Made by a program: the position numbers and the translations under genes
In this document: positions 1 through 7,638 of the stretch, piece after piece
How the letters are laid out: every line of letters starts with the position of its first letter
How positions within the stretch are numbered: the stretch's first letter is position 1
Notes under the pieces: generated by a model
What the model was told of the DNA's origin: nothing
What the model saw: only the letters and a program-made list of their open reading frames with translations
The model's database searches: none
Source of the DNA: an uncultured Pseudomonadota bacterium
GTDB taxonomy: Bacteria > Pseudomonadota > Gammaproteobacteria > Burkholderiales > Eutrophovitaceae
Assembly: GCA_913057845.1 (NCBI GenBank)
Contig: CAJXPC010000070.1
Span: 1 to 8,026 of the forward strand
Direction: 5' to 3'
Length of the DNA: 8,026 nt

Positions 1-704
1 AAGTCAATGTGTTCAATAGGGATGTTTTCAGCACTAAGCGCATCGGTTAACTCGACCATTTTTAATGCAGCATCCCTCATTGGCGCGATATCAGTTAATT
101 GCGATCCAATATGACAATCAATACCAGTGGGATTGATGTGTGGCAATTCAACTGCTATTTGATAGAGTCGAGGCGCATCATTTACATCTACACCAAATTT
201 ATTTTCTTTCAGCCCCGTAGAAATGTAGGGATGGGTCTTCGCATCTACATCTGGGTTAACTCTGAAACTGACATTTGTATCTTTATTTAATGCTTTCGCA
301 ACCGCAGCAATTCGATACAACTCTGACTCAGATTCGATGTTGAAACATTTGATTCCTTTTTTTAGGGCGTAATTGATCTCTGTTTTGGTTTTTCCCACCC
401 CAGAAAAAACTACTTTTCTGGGGTCTCCGCCGGCTGCTATAACTCGGCTTAATTCGCCGCCAGATACAATATCAAACCCACTCCCGAGGCGCGCTAATAT
501 ATTAATAATCGCGATATTCGAGTTGGCTTTAACCGCATAGCAAATCAAGTTTTTGCGGTGAGCGAAGGCATTTTTAAAGCGATTGAAGCTGGTTTCAATT
601 GAATGTCTCGAATAGACATAACACGGCGTCCCAAATTCATTCGCAATCTCGGCGGCCGATTTTTTTTCGATAAATAGATGACCTGACTGTCGGCTAATTG
701 TCAT
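1..704 (-). CDS. lysA: Diaminopimelate decarboxylase, N-terminal 234 residues (3' end outside window)
   Basis: LysA is a PLP-dependent, fold-type III cytosolic enzyme that decarboxylates meso-diaminopimelate to L-lysine, the last step of lysine synthesis. The frame is open from an ATG at 704 to the left edge with no stop, giving 234 codons of a protein usually about 415 residues long. Visible hallmarks are the PLP-lysine motif CYAVKAN (Lys59), LGSGFDIVSGGEL (about 73-85), the segment NPDVDAKTHPYISTGLKENK (about 150-169) and IDCHIGSQL (about 195-203), whose His belongs to the PLP site. The glycine-rich phosphate loop and the C-terminal beta-sandwich with its catalytic Cys lie beyond the edge. 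The start overlaps the end of the upstream lipoprotein gene by 11 nt, and a GAG seven bases before the ATG could serve as ribosome binding site, so translational coupling is likely. Pseudomonads also place a small lipoprotein gene before lysA, with dapF after it. Identity is very secure. Confidence 0.97.
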   Translation of the reverse strand, partial: MTISRQSGHLFIEKKSAAEIANEFGTPCYVYSRHSIETSFNRFKNAFAHRKNLICYAVKANSNIAIINILARLGSGFDIVSGGELSRVIAAGGDPRKVVFSGVGKTKTEINYALKKGIKCFNIESESELYRIAAVAKALNKDTNVSFRVNPDVDAKTHPYISTGLKENKFGVDVNDAPRLYQIAVELPHINPTGIDCHIGSQLTDIAPMRDAALKMVELTDALSAENIPIEHID

Positions 705-861
705 TGTTTTTCTCGAGTTGATGACCTTGATCGGCTCTCTGCGGCGCGCCTGCGGCTTCTGAGGTTGATGATTCCGGGAGATAGAGAGGCCCAGTTTGCC
801 CGCAATTTGAGAGCAGGGACAAGTAAAATATCGTTACAGCTATTGTTCGTAATTGGCTCAT
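694..861 (-). CDS. lptM: Small LptM (YifL/LppL)-type lipoprotein
   Basis: This 55-residue protein has a short N-terminal hydrophobic signal (about 6-18), then Cys20 followed by GQTGPLYLP, the conserved signature after the lipidated cysteine in LptM/YifL/LppL proteins. The rest is a low-complexity hydrophilic tail rich in S, A, Q, D and N, as is typical. In Escherichia coli LptM binds the LptD-LptE outer-membrane translocon and helps LptD mature; the same role here is inferred from the family. The ATG at 861 lies 5 nt after the stop of the acyltransferase gene, and the TAG stop falls inside the start of lysA (11 nt overlap). The residue before the lipobox cysteine is Asn (LLSNC) rather than the usual Gly, Ala or Ser. 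No strong Shine-Dalgarno is visible. A longer frame over the same bases (701-898) lacks these hallmarks and is a shadow. Confidence 0.88.
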   Translation of the reverse strand: MSQLRTIAVTIFYLSLLSNCGQTGPLYLPESSTSEAAGAPQRADQGHQLEKNNDN

Positions 862-866
862 GGTGT

Positions 867-1577
867 TTATTCAGTTGAGTTTGGCATTGTGGTTTCAATC
901 CACTCCTCTACCTGTTGTATCAGGTCAGTGGGCGATTGATGAGCTGTTTTTATAGGTTTGCCGATGGTCACAGTAATTGTCCCTGGTTTTTTTAGTAACG
1001 CATTTTTTGGCCAGAATTCACCCGCATTGTGAGCAACCGGCACGATATCTGATTGAAGTCGAGCTGAAAGCCATGCCCCGCCAATTTGATACTTTCCTCG
1101 TTGCCCTGGCGCTATTCTAGTTCCTTCTGGGAAGACAATGATATACCAGCCGTTCTTGAGTCTGTTTTTGCCTTGAGTCAGCATTTGTTTTAATGCTCTA
1201 GGGCCGCTTGTTCGGTCGATTGCGATGGGATTCATCATCGCCAACCCCCAACCAAAAAACGGAACGAACAATAGGCTTTTCTTAAGAACCCAAACCTGAG
1301 GAGGGAAAATCGTTTGAAATGCAAATGTTTCCCAAGCGGATTGATGTTTTGAGAGGATCACGCAGGGGTTATCTGGAATATTTTCCAAGCCTTGGACACG
1401 ATACCGAATGCCGCAAATGTATCTAGCGAGAAAAGTGATGCAGTGCGACCACAAAGTGATGATCTGGTATCTCCGTATCGGAGAGAGAGGAAATGTGAGA
1501 AGGGCGATAATTGAAAAGACTACGGTGAGAACAAATCTTAATAATTCAAATATCAACGACCGAGCTAAATTAATCAC
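867..1577 (-). CDS. plsC: 1-acyl-sn-glycerol-3-phosphate acyltransferase (PlsC-type)
   Basis: This 236-residue protein is a membrane-associated lysophosphatidic acid acyltransferase, which makes phosphatidic acid for phospholipid synthesis. A hydrophobic segment at about 13-31 should anchor it to the inner membrane. The acyltransferase blocks follow in order: KHQSAWE with His78 and Glu83 (block I), NPIAIDR near 116-122 (block II), FPEGTR at 149-154 (block III, substrate binding) and VPVAHNAG at 179-186 (block IV). Block I is HX4E instead of the usual HX4D; I recall the KHQS-WE form from related beta- and gammaproteobacterial proteins, so it is probably functional. The start is GTG at 1577, two bases after the gmhB stop, implying translational coupling. 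Pseudomonas aeruginosa has an LPA acyltransferase (LptA, PA0005) in the same glyQ-glyS-gmhB neighbourhood. The family is certain; acyl preference cannot be read from sequence. Confidence 0.92.
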   Translation of the reverse strand: MINLARSLIFELLRFVLTVVFSIIALLTFPLSPIRRYQIITLWSHCITFLARYICGIRYRVQGLENIPDNPCVILSKHQSAWETFAFQTIFPPQVWVLKKSLLFVPFFGWGLAMMNPIAIDRTSGPRALKQMLTQGKNRLKNGWYIIVFPEGTRIAPGQRGKYQIGGAWLSARLQSDIVPVAHNAGEFWPKNALLKKPGTITVTIGKPIKTAHQSPTDLIQQVEEWIETTMPNSTE

Positions 1578-1579
1578 GA

Positions 1580-2116
1580 TTACTCAGAAATGATATGTTT
1601 TACAGCGTCATTTAGATCGACAAACTGTATCGTACCTTTAGGTAGTCTTTGATCTGTGCTCGTTTTCTCTCCCTTTCCAGTTCGAACTAAAATAGGTTTA
1701 GCGCCAACAGCTTGGGCTGCCTGTAGGTCTTTAAGTGAATCCCCAATGAAAGGAATATTTTTCAGGTCGACGTTGAAACGCTTTGCGATATCTAAAAGCA
1801 TTCCAGGTTTAGGTTTGCGACAGTCGCAGTTATTCTCATCCATATGAGGACAAAAAAACAAGGCATCGATTCGGCCGCCGACATTAGCTAACGCACGATA
1901 CATTTTGTCATGAATGGCGTTGAGTGTTGACATGTCGAAAAGTCCTCTGCCGACCCCGGATTGGTTGGTGGCCACTACGACTCGATAGCCCGCATGATTT
2001 AAACGGGCGATAGCTTCTAGGCTCTGCGGTATTGGTTTCCATTCCGCTGGGGTCTTAATGTATTGATCACTGTCATAGTTAATGACCCCATCCCTATCGA
2101 TTATTGCGAGCTTCAT
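1580..2116 (-). CDS. gmhB: D-glycero-D-manno-heptose 1,7-bisphosphate 7-phosphatase
   Basis: GmhB is a cytosolic HAD-superfamily phosphatase that removes the C7 phosphate of heptose 1,7-bisphosphate, on the route to ADP-heptose for the LPS inner core. The 178-residue protein begins with the HAD motif IDRDGVIN (Asp7 nucleophile, Asp9 acid/base). It continues with ATNQSGVGRG (about 49-58), a zinc site with Cys89, His91, Cys97 and Cys99, then RKPKPGM, and ends the core with GDSLKD (Asp126, Asp130). The zinc cluster and RKP-PGM block separate it from other small HAD phosphatases; the related N-terminal domain of HisB is the main alternative and is excluded by context. The loop between His91 and Cys97 is shorter than in E. 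coli GmhB. The ATG at 2116 follows the glyS stop after 15 nt with no strong ribosome binding site. Confidence 0.94.
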   Translation of the reverse strand: MKLAIIDRDGVINYDSDQYIKTPAEWKPIPQSLEAIARLNHAGYRVVVATNQSGVGRGLFDMSTLNAIHDKMYRALANVGGRIDALFFCPHMDENNCDCRKPKPGMLLDIAKRFNVDLKNIPFIGDSLKDLQAAQAVGAKPILVRTGKGEKTSTDQRLPKGTIQFVDLNDAVKHIISE

Positions 2117-2131
2117 ATTTTAGTTTGTTGG

Positions 2132-4225
2132 TTAAATGGATAGTTCGGATAAATCACCAACACAGTTGAGTAAGGCTGAGAGTTGATTTAAAAGCGCCAG
2201 TCTATTGTTTCGCTCATTAGCGTCATTTGATATCACCATCACTTTTTCGAAAAAAAGATCTACAGTAATTCTCGCCGACGCTAAATTCTGCAGTGCATCA
2301 GAATAGTTGCCGTCATCAATAGCTCGTTTCACCACAGGTGATAAGGATTGGATTGTTTTGTAAAGTGAGGCTTCTTCTTGTGTGGTGAATAAGTTCGTGT
2401 CGACTACAGAATTATCCTTTGGGCTATTCTTTTTCAGAATATTTTTTATACGTTTATTCGCAGTGGCTAGTGCACTTGAGTCATCTGTTTTGAGGAACGC
2501 ATCAATCGCGTGCAATCGAGGCAGGGCCAGATGAAGTCTCTCTGAGTCGGTGGCAAGTATAGCTTCAACTTTGTCTATTGAAAAACCTTTGTCTTTAAGG
2601 TGCCCTCTAAATCGCTCAATGATGAAGTTTTTAATAATGGATTCATCTATTGTTAATTTGAGGTCTTGTGCGAAATTTTGCGCCGCCCAGCTTATGAGCT
2701 CACTAAGAGTTACCTCAATAGACTGTTCTGTCAAAATTCGAATGACCCCGATAGCTTGTCTTCTGAGCGCATATGGATCTTTTTCGCCGGATGGTATGAG
2801 GCCAATTCCGAAGATCCCCACAAGAATGTCGAGCTTGTCCGCCAGTGCTAGCGTGTTAGAGATTGGATTGTTGGGAATGCTATCGTTGGAGAACCTTGGT
2901 CGATAATATTGTTCAAGAGCATCAGCGACCTCAGGTGACTCTCCTTGAGCAAGTGCATAGTGCCGGCCCATTGTGCCTTGAAGCTCCGGGAATTCTCCTA
3001 CCATGCCCGTAAGTAAGTCGGCTTTACAAAGCTGGGCTGCTCTTGACACTTTAACGCCATCCACTTTGGTTTTTTCCGCAATTCTGAGAGATAATCTCAC
3101 CAGTCGTTCAACTCGATCAAGCTGAGACCCTAACTGGTTGTGATACACAACATTTTTTAACTTTTTGGATAGCTCCTCGAGTGGGGTGTTAATGTCTCCT
3201 TGGTAGAAGAACTGGGCATCTGCCAGCCTTGGCCGAACAACTTTTTCGTTACCTTGAATAATGTTGTTGGGGTCCTCGAGCCTCATATTGCTGACTAATA
3301 AAAATTTTTCCGCTAAGTTTCCGTTTTGGTCAAACAGGGGAAAATATTTTTGATTGGTCTTCATCGTGAGCACCAGACACTCTGTCGGAATCGAGAGGAA
3401 TTCCTTATCAAATTGTGCCGGATAAACCACGGGTAATTCCACGAGTGCAGTTACCTCGTCCAAGAGTTCGTCATCTTCTTGGAGTGATAGGTTGAGTTCT
3501 GTCGCTTTTTTGTTGAGTTGATCTCGAATGGTTGATCTACGTTTGTCGTAGTCTGGGATGACGAAGCCTGACTCTTCCAGAGTGGATTCGTATAGTTTTG
3601 CATCTGGGATAGTGATGTCCCCATCGGAGTGAAATCGATGTCCGAGTGTTTTGTTTCCGCTGGTTAGTCCTAGCGCTTTAATCGGAACCACATCGGAGCC
3701 ATGAAGCGCTACTAAACGATGAGCGGGGCGCACAAAGTTCACACTTTGTAGTGTGTCTTGTGGTTGGTAGGTCATGACTTTCGGTATCGGTAGTTTCGTA
3801 ATGGACAGGTCGATAGCCTTTTGAAGCCCTGCCGAAAGTGGTACGCCATCGTTTTTTTGATGGAGGTAAACAAACTCCATTTTCCCATCTGTTTGTATAT
3901 CTATCTTTTTTGCGTGGCTGGCATCTAGACCAAGGGACTCCAGTTTTTTTAATAACGCTTCAGAAGGGGTGCCGTCTGCTTTGATGCCTACCTTTTTTGG
4001 CATCAGCTTTAACTTTACAATTTCAACAGGGGATACGTCGCGCGCATCATTAATCAGGATTGCTAGTCTGCGCGGTGTGGCGAATGTCACGTAGGATGCA
4101 TTTTCTGAAACGAGATTTTGCTTTGATAATTCGTTAAAGATAACTGCTCCAAAAGAGACCCCCAGTTTTTTCAGGGCTTTAGGAGGTAACTCCTCAGTCA
4201 ATAATTCTACGAGTAAGGTTGCCAT
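2132..4225 (-). CDS. glyS: Glycyl-tRNA synthetase, beta subunit
   Basis: GlyS is the tRNA-binding beta subunit of the bacterial alpha2beta2 glycyl-tRNA synthetase; GlyQ carries the aminoacylation site. The 697-residue length fits the family (about 690). Signatures include the N-terminal LVELLTEELPPKAL (5-18), NFVRPAHRLVALHG (163-176), GHRFH (195-199), MKTNQKYFPLFD (288-299) and VVRPRLADAQFFY (329-341). The HD-type region carries YHNQLGS (361-367), KADLLTGMVGEFPELQGTMG (401-420) and DPYALRR (483-489). The last 120 or so residues should form the helical DALR-like anticodon-binding domain. The frame is intact with no internal stop. It starts at ATG 4225, 8 nt after the glyQ stop; an AGGA lies somewhat far upstream inside the end of glyQ, so coupling to glyQ translation is likely. 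That arrangement would keep the two subunits in balance. Confidence 0.97.
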   Translation of the reverse strand: MATLLVELLTEELPPKALKKLGVSFGAVIFNELSKQNLVSENASYVTFATPRRLAILINDARDVSPVEIVKLKLMPKKVGIKADGTPSEALLKKLESLGLDASHAKKIDIQTDGKMEFVYLHQKNDGVPLSAGLQKAIDLSITKLPIPKVMTYQPQDTLQSVNFVRPAHRLVALHGSDVVPIKALGLTSGNKTLGHRFHSDGDITIPDAKLYESTLEESGFVIPDYDKRRSTIRDQLNKKATELNLSLQEDDELLDEVTALVELPVVYPAQFDKEFLSIPTECLVLTMKTNQKYFPLFDQNGNLAEKFLLVSNMRLEDPNNIIQGNEKVVRPRLADAQFFYQGDINTPLEELSKKLKNVVYHNQLGSQLDRVERLVRLSLRIAEKTKVDGVKVSRAAQLCKADLLTGMVGEFPELQGTMGRHYALAQGESPEVADALEQYYRPRFSNDSIPNNPISNTLALADKLDILVGIFGIGLIPSGEKDPYALRRQAIGVIRILTEQSIEVTLSELISWAAQNFAQDLKLTIDESIIKNFIIERFRGHLKDKGFSIDKVEAILATDSERLHLALPRLHAIDAFLKTDDSSALATANKRIKNILKKNSPKDNSVVDTNLFTTQEEASLYKTIQSLSPVVKRAIDDGNYSDALQNLASARITVDLFFEKVMVISNDANERNNRLALLNQLSALLNCVGDLSELSI

Positions 4226-4233
4226 ATGTGTTG

Positions 4234-5184
4234 TCAGGTCCTGGTGGAGTTGCTTTTTCGAATATCAAGAACCTCATCAACCTCATCTTGAGGCATAAAC
4301 GCTTTGATCATGTCATCAGATGCTCGCTCAAACCCGAGTGCTTTACGCGATGTTCGATACGCTTGTGCCGCCATCCGCGATAGTTTGCGCACACGTCCAA
4401 TATAGTTTGCTCTTTCAGTAACTGATATTGCACCTCGAGCATCAAGGAGGTTAAACGCATGGGAGCATTTCATGACCAGCTCATACCCAGGTAGCGGCAA
4501 TTGGGCGTTAAACATAGCAGTGGCTTCTTTTTCAAACGCTGAGAAGTTGGTGAATAGTAAGTCGATGTTCGCTTTTTCAAAGTTGTAAGTCGATTGTTCC
4601 ACTTCATTTTGGTGGTACACATCTCGATAGGTGATTCCTGGTGCCCAATCAAGATCGAAAACGCTATCTTTTGCTTGAAGATACATAGCTAACCTTTCAA
4701 GCCCGTAGGTGATCTCCCCCATCACAGGTTTGCAACTGATGCCGCCAACTTCTTGAAAATAGGTGAACTGCGTAATTTCCATGCCGTTAAGCCAAACCTC
4801 CCACCCTAAGCCCCAAGCCCCAAGCGTTGGCGACTCCCAGTCGTCCTCAACAAATCTAATATCGTGCTCGAGAGGGTTGATCCCAATTGCCTTAAGTGAG
4901 TCCAGGTACAGTTCGAGAATGTTGGACGGAGATGGTTTGAGAACAACTTGAAATTGGTAGTAATGTTGCAGTCGATTAGGGTTTGCGCCGTATCGACCGT
5001 CTTTGGGTCTGCGAGATGGTTGCACATAAGCCGCTTTCCATGGTTCTGGGCCAATAGCCCTGAGGAATGTGGCGGTATGAAAAGTACCGGCACCCACTTC
5101 TAGATCATAAGGTTGTAGTAGGGCGCAACCGTTCGAACTCCAATATTTCTGAAGCTCTAAAATCATATCTTGAAAGTAGTTCAT
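4234..5184 (-). CDS. glyQ: Glycyl-tRNA synthetase, alpha subunit
   Basis: GlyQ is the catalytic alpha subunit of the heterotetrameric bacterial glycyl-tRNA synthetase, a class II enzyme that activates glycine with ATP and charges tRNA-Gly in the cytosol. At 316 residues it matches the family (about 300-315). Recognisable elements are [20 protein letters not shown] (11-30) and [19 protein letters not shown] (31-49). Class II motif 2 is at about 54-84, with [20 protein letters not shown] in its centre, and motif 3 is [13 protein letters not shown] (156-168). The ATG at 5184 is preceded by a TAGG that could act as a weak ribosome binding site. The 54 nt gap upstream is the largest in the cluster and contains an imperfect hairpin; no convincing sigma70 promoter is seen there, so read-through from lnt or an internal start remain open. 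Confidence 0.98.
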   Translation of the reverse strand: MNYFQDMILELQKYWSSNGCALLQPYDLEVGAGTFHTATFLRAIGPEPWKAAYVQPSRRPKDGRYGANPNRLQHYYQFQVVLKPSPSNILELYLDSLKAIGINPLEHDIRFVEDDWESPTLGAWGLGWEVWLNGMEITQFTYFQEVGGISCKPVMGEITYGLERLAMYLQAKDSVFDLDWAPGITYRDVYHQNEVEQSTYNFEKANIDLLFTNFSAFEKEATAMFNAQLPLPGYELVMKCSHAFNLLDARGAISVTERANYIGRVRKLSRMAAQAYRTSRKALGFERASDDMIKAFMPQDEVDEVLDIRKSNSTRT

Positions 5185-5197
5185 CTATAAACCTAGG

Positions 5198-5228
5198 ATG
5201 TGGGTGACAACAAATAATGTCCCTACAT
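5198..5228. other. Imperfect inverted repeat in the lnt-glyQ gap
   Basis: The arms are ATGTGGGTGACA (5198-5209) and TGTCCCTACAT (5218-5228), around an 8-base loop. They pair as ATGT/ACAT, one mismatch, two G-C pairs, one bulged base, then four pairs (10 pairs in all). On the plus strand the hairpin is followed by a T-rich run (5229-5247), which resembles an intrinsic terminator for plus-strand transcripts. On the coding minus strand the T-rich part becomes an A-rich stretch before the hairpin, so it would not terminate the operon and would sit in the glyQ leader. It may be chance. Confidence 0.35.
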
Positions 5229-5238
5229 TTTACCTTTT

Positions 5239-6801
5239 TTAACTTTTTAGCCGAGCTGATGTTGATTTAACGCATAACGTCAGTATAACGAGGCAGAGAA
5301 TGACAAATGGAAGGTTGCCCCAGCGACTGTATGGCGTTGAGCCTTTTCGGCCATGAATTTCAGCACGTAATACTGTTTTTGAAAATTGGGGCGCCTGAGT
5401 AACGATATAACCTCGATGATCGATGACGGCAGTCACGCCTGTGTTGGTTACTCGCAATAGCTCTCTACCAGTCTCGATGGATCTTGCTTGGGCAATTTGT
5501 AGATGCTGTTGAGGTCCCAGAGATTCGCCCCACCACGCATCATTTGTAAAGTTGGCCAGAACCGTTGCATCGGGCAGTTGACGAATGATTTCCTCGCCAA
5601 AAACATCTTCGTAACAAATGTCGACCCCGAGAACTTGTCTCCCCAAAATAAATGGTGCTTGGTTGTTCGGCCCGTGAGAGAAGTTTGACATGGGGATCTT
5701 CAGGTAATTAAGTACGCCTGCGGTGATCGATCGCATTGGAAAGTAATCGCCGAACGGCACGAGATGGTGCTTTCGATAGCGTTGCGCATCCTGCCCGCCT
5801 ACCTGTATGACACTATTATAAAATTGTCCCTCGTCTGACTTTTCAGGGATGCCCAATAGAATGTCCAGATTATTCGTTTTTGCATGATTTTTTAATGCAT
5901 CCCAATACCAATTCGGAACATTGTTTTCCAGTAACGGAATGGCAGTTTCGGGTAGAAGGATGAGATCACTTTTTTCCTGAACGATCATATCCAGGTATGT
6001 CATCATTGTTTTTTCAAGCCACTCAGGGCTCCACTTAATATCTTGAGAGATGTTTCCTTGAAGTAAGGACACTGACGTGGTTTTGTTGCTTATTTGCTGA
6101 GTCCATTCTGGAATACCTAGCGCGATTGATAGCACGATGACTAGGGCTGGTAACGTGGCACCTCGTTTTAATGTGGTTTTTAGAGGTAATTTTTGTTGAG
6201 TCGCATATAAGTTTTTAAAAAGATAAGCCAAGCCGCCTGAACAGAATGTGCATGCGAGCGTGACTCCGTAAATGCCTAGCACTGATGCGTAGTTTGAAAA
6301 AGGGCTCACAGGTATTTGTGAGTATCCGATGGATAACCAAGGAAAGCCAGTTAAAAACCATCCGCGACACCAGTCTGATAAGGCGAGGCCAACCGGGAAT
6401 ATGGCTAGTAGTCGAAGTGTTTCCGAATGAGCGAATCTGGCGAGTAGTGCTTGAATAATTGCAGGCGGTAGCGCAAAGGTTGCGCTAAGGATAACTGTGG
6501 CTAGTGTGGCTAGTGCCGGATGCATCCCTCCGAAGTCGTGAAGGCTGACGTATATCCAACTGGTCCCAGTTATTAGAAGACCAAATGAGAACGCAAATGA
6601 GGTTGTGAATACTTTTTTTGCAGTTTGTGCCTGCAAAATGTAGAACAAAAACGCGCAGGTGACGATCGGAACAAAAAAGAGCGAGAATGGAGCAAAGCCT
6701 AGAACCGTTGCGGCCCCGAGGATGAAAGCCCAAGGCGCAGATTTGTTATGTAGTGTCTGTGCCAGAAGACGAAAAATTTTAGGAGCTTCGGCCAATCTCA
6801 A
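5239..6801 (-). CDS. lnt: Apolipoprotein N-acyltransferase
   Basis: Lnt is an inner-membrane enzyme that transfers an acyl chain from phospholipid to the N-terminal cysteine of apolipoproteins, the final step of lipoprotein maturation before Lol sorting. The 520-residue protein has a multi-spanning N-terminal half (hydrophobic stretches at about 24-58, 66-84, 96-122, 130-142, 165-195 and 217-230), a periplasmic nitrilase-like domain (about 242-485) and a C-terminal membrane segment (about 495-511). The Glu-Lys-Cys triad is complete: Glu285 in LLPETAIP, Lys344 in RYRKHHLVPFGDYFP and Cys396 in GVDICYEDVFGEE. WWGESLGPQQHLQIAQARS (424-442) is also typical. The longest frame starts at TTG 6801, overlapping corC by 23 nt; an in-frame TAG a few codons upstream rules out a longer form. 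A second TTG at 6795 is possible, so the first residues are uncertain. Lnt would modify the LptM-like lipoprotein encoded downstream. Confidence 0.95.
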   Translation of the reverse strand: MRLAEAPKIFRLLAQTLHNKSAPWAFILGAATVLGFAPFSLFFVPIVTCAFLFYILQAQTAKKVFTTSFAFSFGLLITGTSWIYVSLHDFGGMHPALATLATVILSATFALPPAIIQALLARFAHSETLRLLAIFPVGLALSDWCRGWFLTGFPWLSIGYSQIPVSPFSNYASVLGIYGVTLACTFCSGGLAYLFKNLYATQQKLPLKTTLKRGATLPALVIVLSIALGIPEWTQQISNKTTSVSLLQGNISQDIKWSPEWLEKTMMTYLDMIVQEKSDLILLPETAIPLLENNVPNWYWDALKNHAKTNNLDILLGIPEKSDEGQFYNSVIQVGGQDAQRYRKHHLVPFGDYFPMRSITAGVLNYLKIPMSNFSHGPNNQAPFILGRQVLGVDICYEDVFGEEIIRQLPDATVLANFTNDAWWGESLGPQQHLQIAQARSIETGRELLRVTNTGVTAVIDHRGYIVTQAPQFSKTVLRAEIHGRKGSTPYSRWGNLPFVILCLVILTLCVKSTSARLKS

Positions 6802-7618
6802 TTTTTTCTACTAATAGTGCGTGAATTCTTCTTCTGTCGGATCGAGTCACCGTGATGCTGAGCTCCCCAATCTTAAATTCTTCTCCAATTTCGGGTAGTT
6901 TTCCCAGGTGGGCTAAGACTAAACCACCTATTGTGTCAAAATCTGTATCTGGAAAATTTGTGCCAAAATGTTCATTGATGTCCGAAATTTCCGTCACGGC
7001 CTTAATTCTGAATAGACCGGATTTATCTTCCAGGATGTTTGCTTCCGATTCGTCAAAGTCGTATTCGTCTTCGATTTCGCCCACAATTTGTTCCAAAACA
7101 TCTTCGATAGTGATCAGCCCGGCTACGCCACTATATTCGTCTACGACAATCGCCATATGATTTCTGTTACTTCGAAAGTCTTTGAGTAGAACATTAAGGG
7201 GCTTTGATTCTGGTATGAACACGGCAGGCCTTAGCATGTCTTTTAGGTCAAATGAATCAGGGTCTTTATAGTAGCGCAGCAGATCCTTCGCTAGCAAAAT
7301 GCCTAGAACTTCATCTTTACTGTCTTCGAAAACTGGAAAGCGTGAATGATTGGTTTCAACCGCAAGAGAAATGATGTCTTGCATGGGGGATTTAATATCT
7401 GCCATGTAGCATTGCGATCGAGGAATCATGATATCTCGAGCGGTCATTTCCGAGACCTGCAATACGCCCTCAAGCATTGAAAGCGCATCAGAATCAAGAA
7501 GATTCTTTTCAAAGGATCCATGCAATAGGTCAATGAGTTGTTCCTTATCCTCGGGCTCTCGAAGAAACCGGTGCGCAAGTTTTTTTAACCAACTCGAATT
7601 TTTAATAAATGTAGTCAT
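6779..7618 (-). CDS. corC: CorC/YbeX-type CBS-domain protein
   Basis: This 279-residue soluble protein has the short CorC/YbeX architecture with no N-terminal DUF21 membrane domain. It has an N-terminal helical region with LIDLLHGSFEKNLLDSDALS (28-47), a CBS pair (about 66-118 and 130-185) starting at TARDIMIPRSQ, the family block VVDEYSGVAGLITIEDVLEQ (158-177) followed by IVGEIEDEYD, and a C-terminal CorC_HlyC domain (about 195-275, with DTIGGLVLAHLGKLP). CBS pairs usually bind adenine nucleotides. The family was linked to magnesium/cobalt efflux, and in E. coli YbeX is also tied to ribosome metabolism; the exact role is unsettled. It starts at ATG 7618, 20 nt after the ybeY stop, and its last 23 nt overlap the start of lnt. 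The ybeY-ybeX-lnt order is conserved widely in proteobacteria, which supports the call. Confidence 0.94.
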   Translation of the reverse strand: MTTFIKNSSWLKKLAHRFLREPEDKEQLIDLLHGSFEKNLLDSDALSMLEGVLQVSEMTARDIMIPRSQCYMADIKSPMQDIISLAVETNHSRFPVFEDSKDEVLGILLAKDLLRYYKDPDSFDLKDMLRPAVFIPESKPLNVLLKDFRSNRNHMAIVVDEYSGVAGLITIEDVLEQIVGEIEDEYDFDESEANILEDKSGLFRIKAVTEISDINEHFGTNFPDTDFDTIGGLVLAHLGKLPEIGEEFKIGELSITVTRSDRRRIHALLVEKIEIGRSS

Positions 7619-7638
7619 ATCAGACGCTAGGCGATTGT

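Noticed and set aside
99..290. 63-codon plus-strand frame
   Set aside because: It is antisense to well-conserved lysA codons and shows no recognisable motif.
701..898. 65-codon minus-strand frame across the lptM region
   Set aside because: It overlaps the lptM-like gene, the end of plsC and the start of lysA in another frame, has no signal or domain, and is rich in Ser/Arg as shadow frames often are.
2550..2906. 118-codon plus-strand frame
   Set aside because: It is antisense to glyS, which has clear family motifs over the same bases.
4806..5093. 95-codon minus-strand frame
   Set aside because: It is a second frame inside glyQ, whose class II motifs cover the region.
5198..5247. Operon terminator between lnt and glyQ
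   Set aside because: The T-rich run follows the hairpin only on the plus strand; for the minus-strand genes the order is reversed, so it would not stop their transcription.
5185..5260. Sigma70 promoter for glyQ in the lnt-glyQ gap
   Set aside because: A TAAAAT on the minus strand could pass as a -10 box, but no acceptable -35 lies 16-18 bases upstream, and A-rich sequence makes chance matches likely.
6852..7160. 102-codon plus-strand frame
   Set aside because: It is antisense to the CBS and C-terminal regions of corC and is Ser/Pro-rich as expected from a complement frame.
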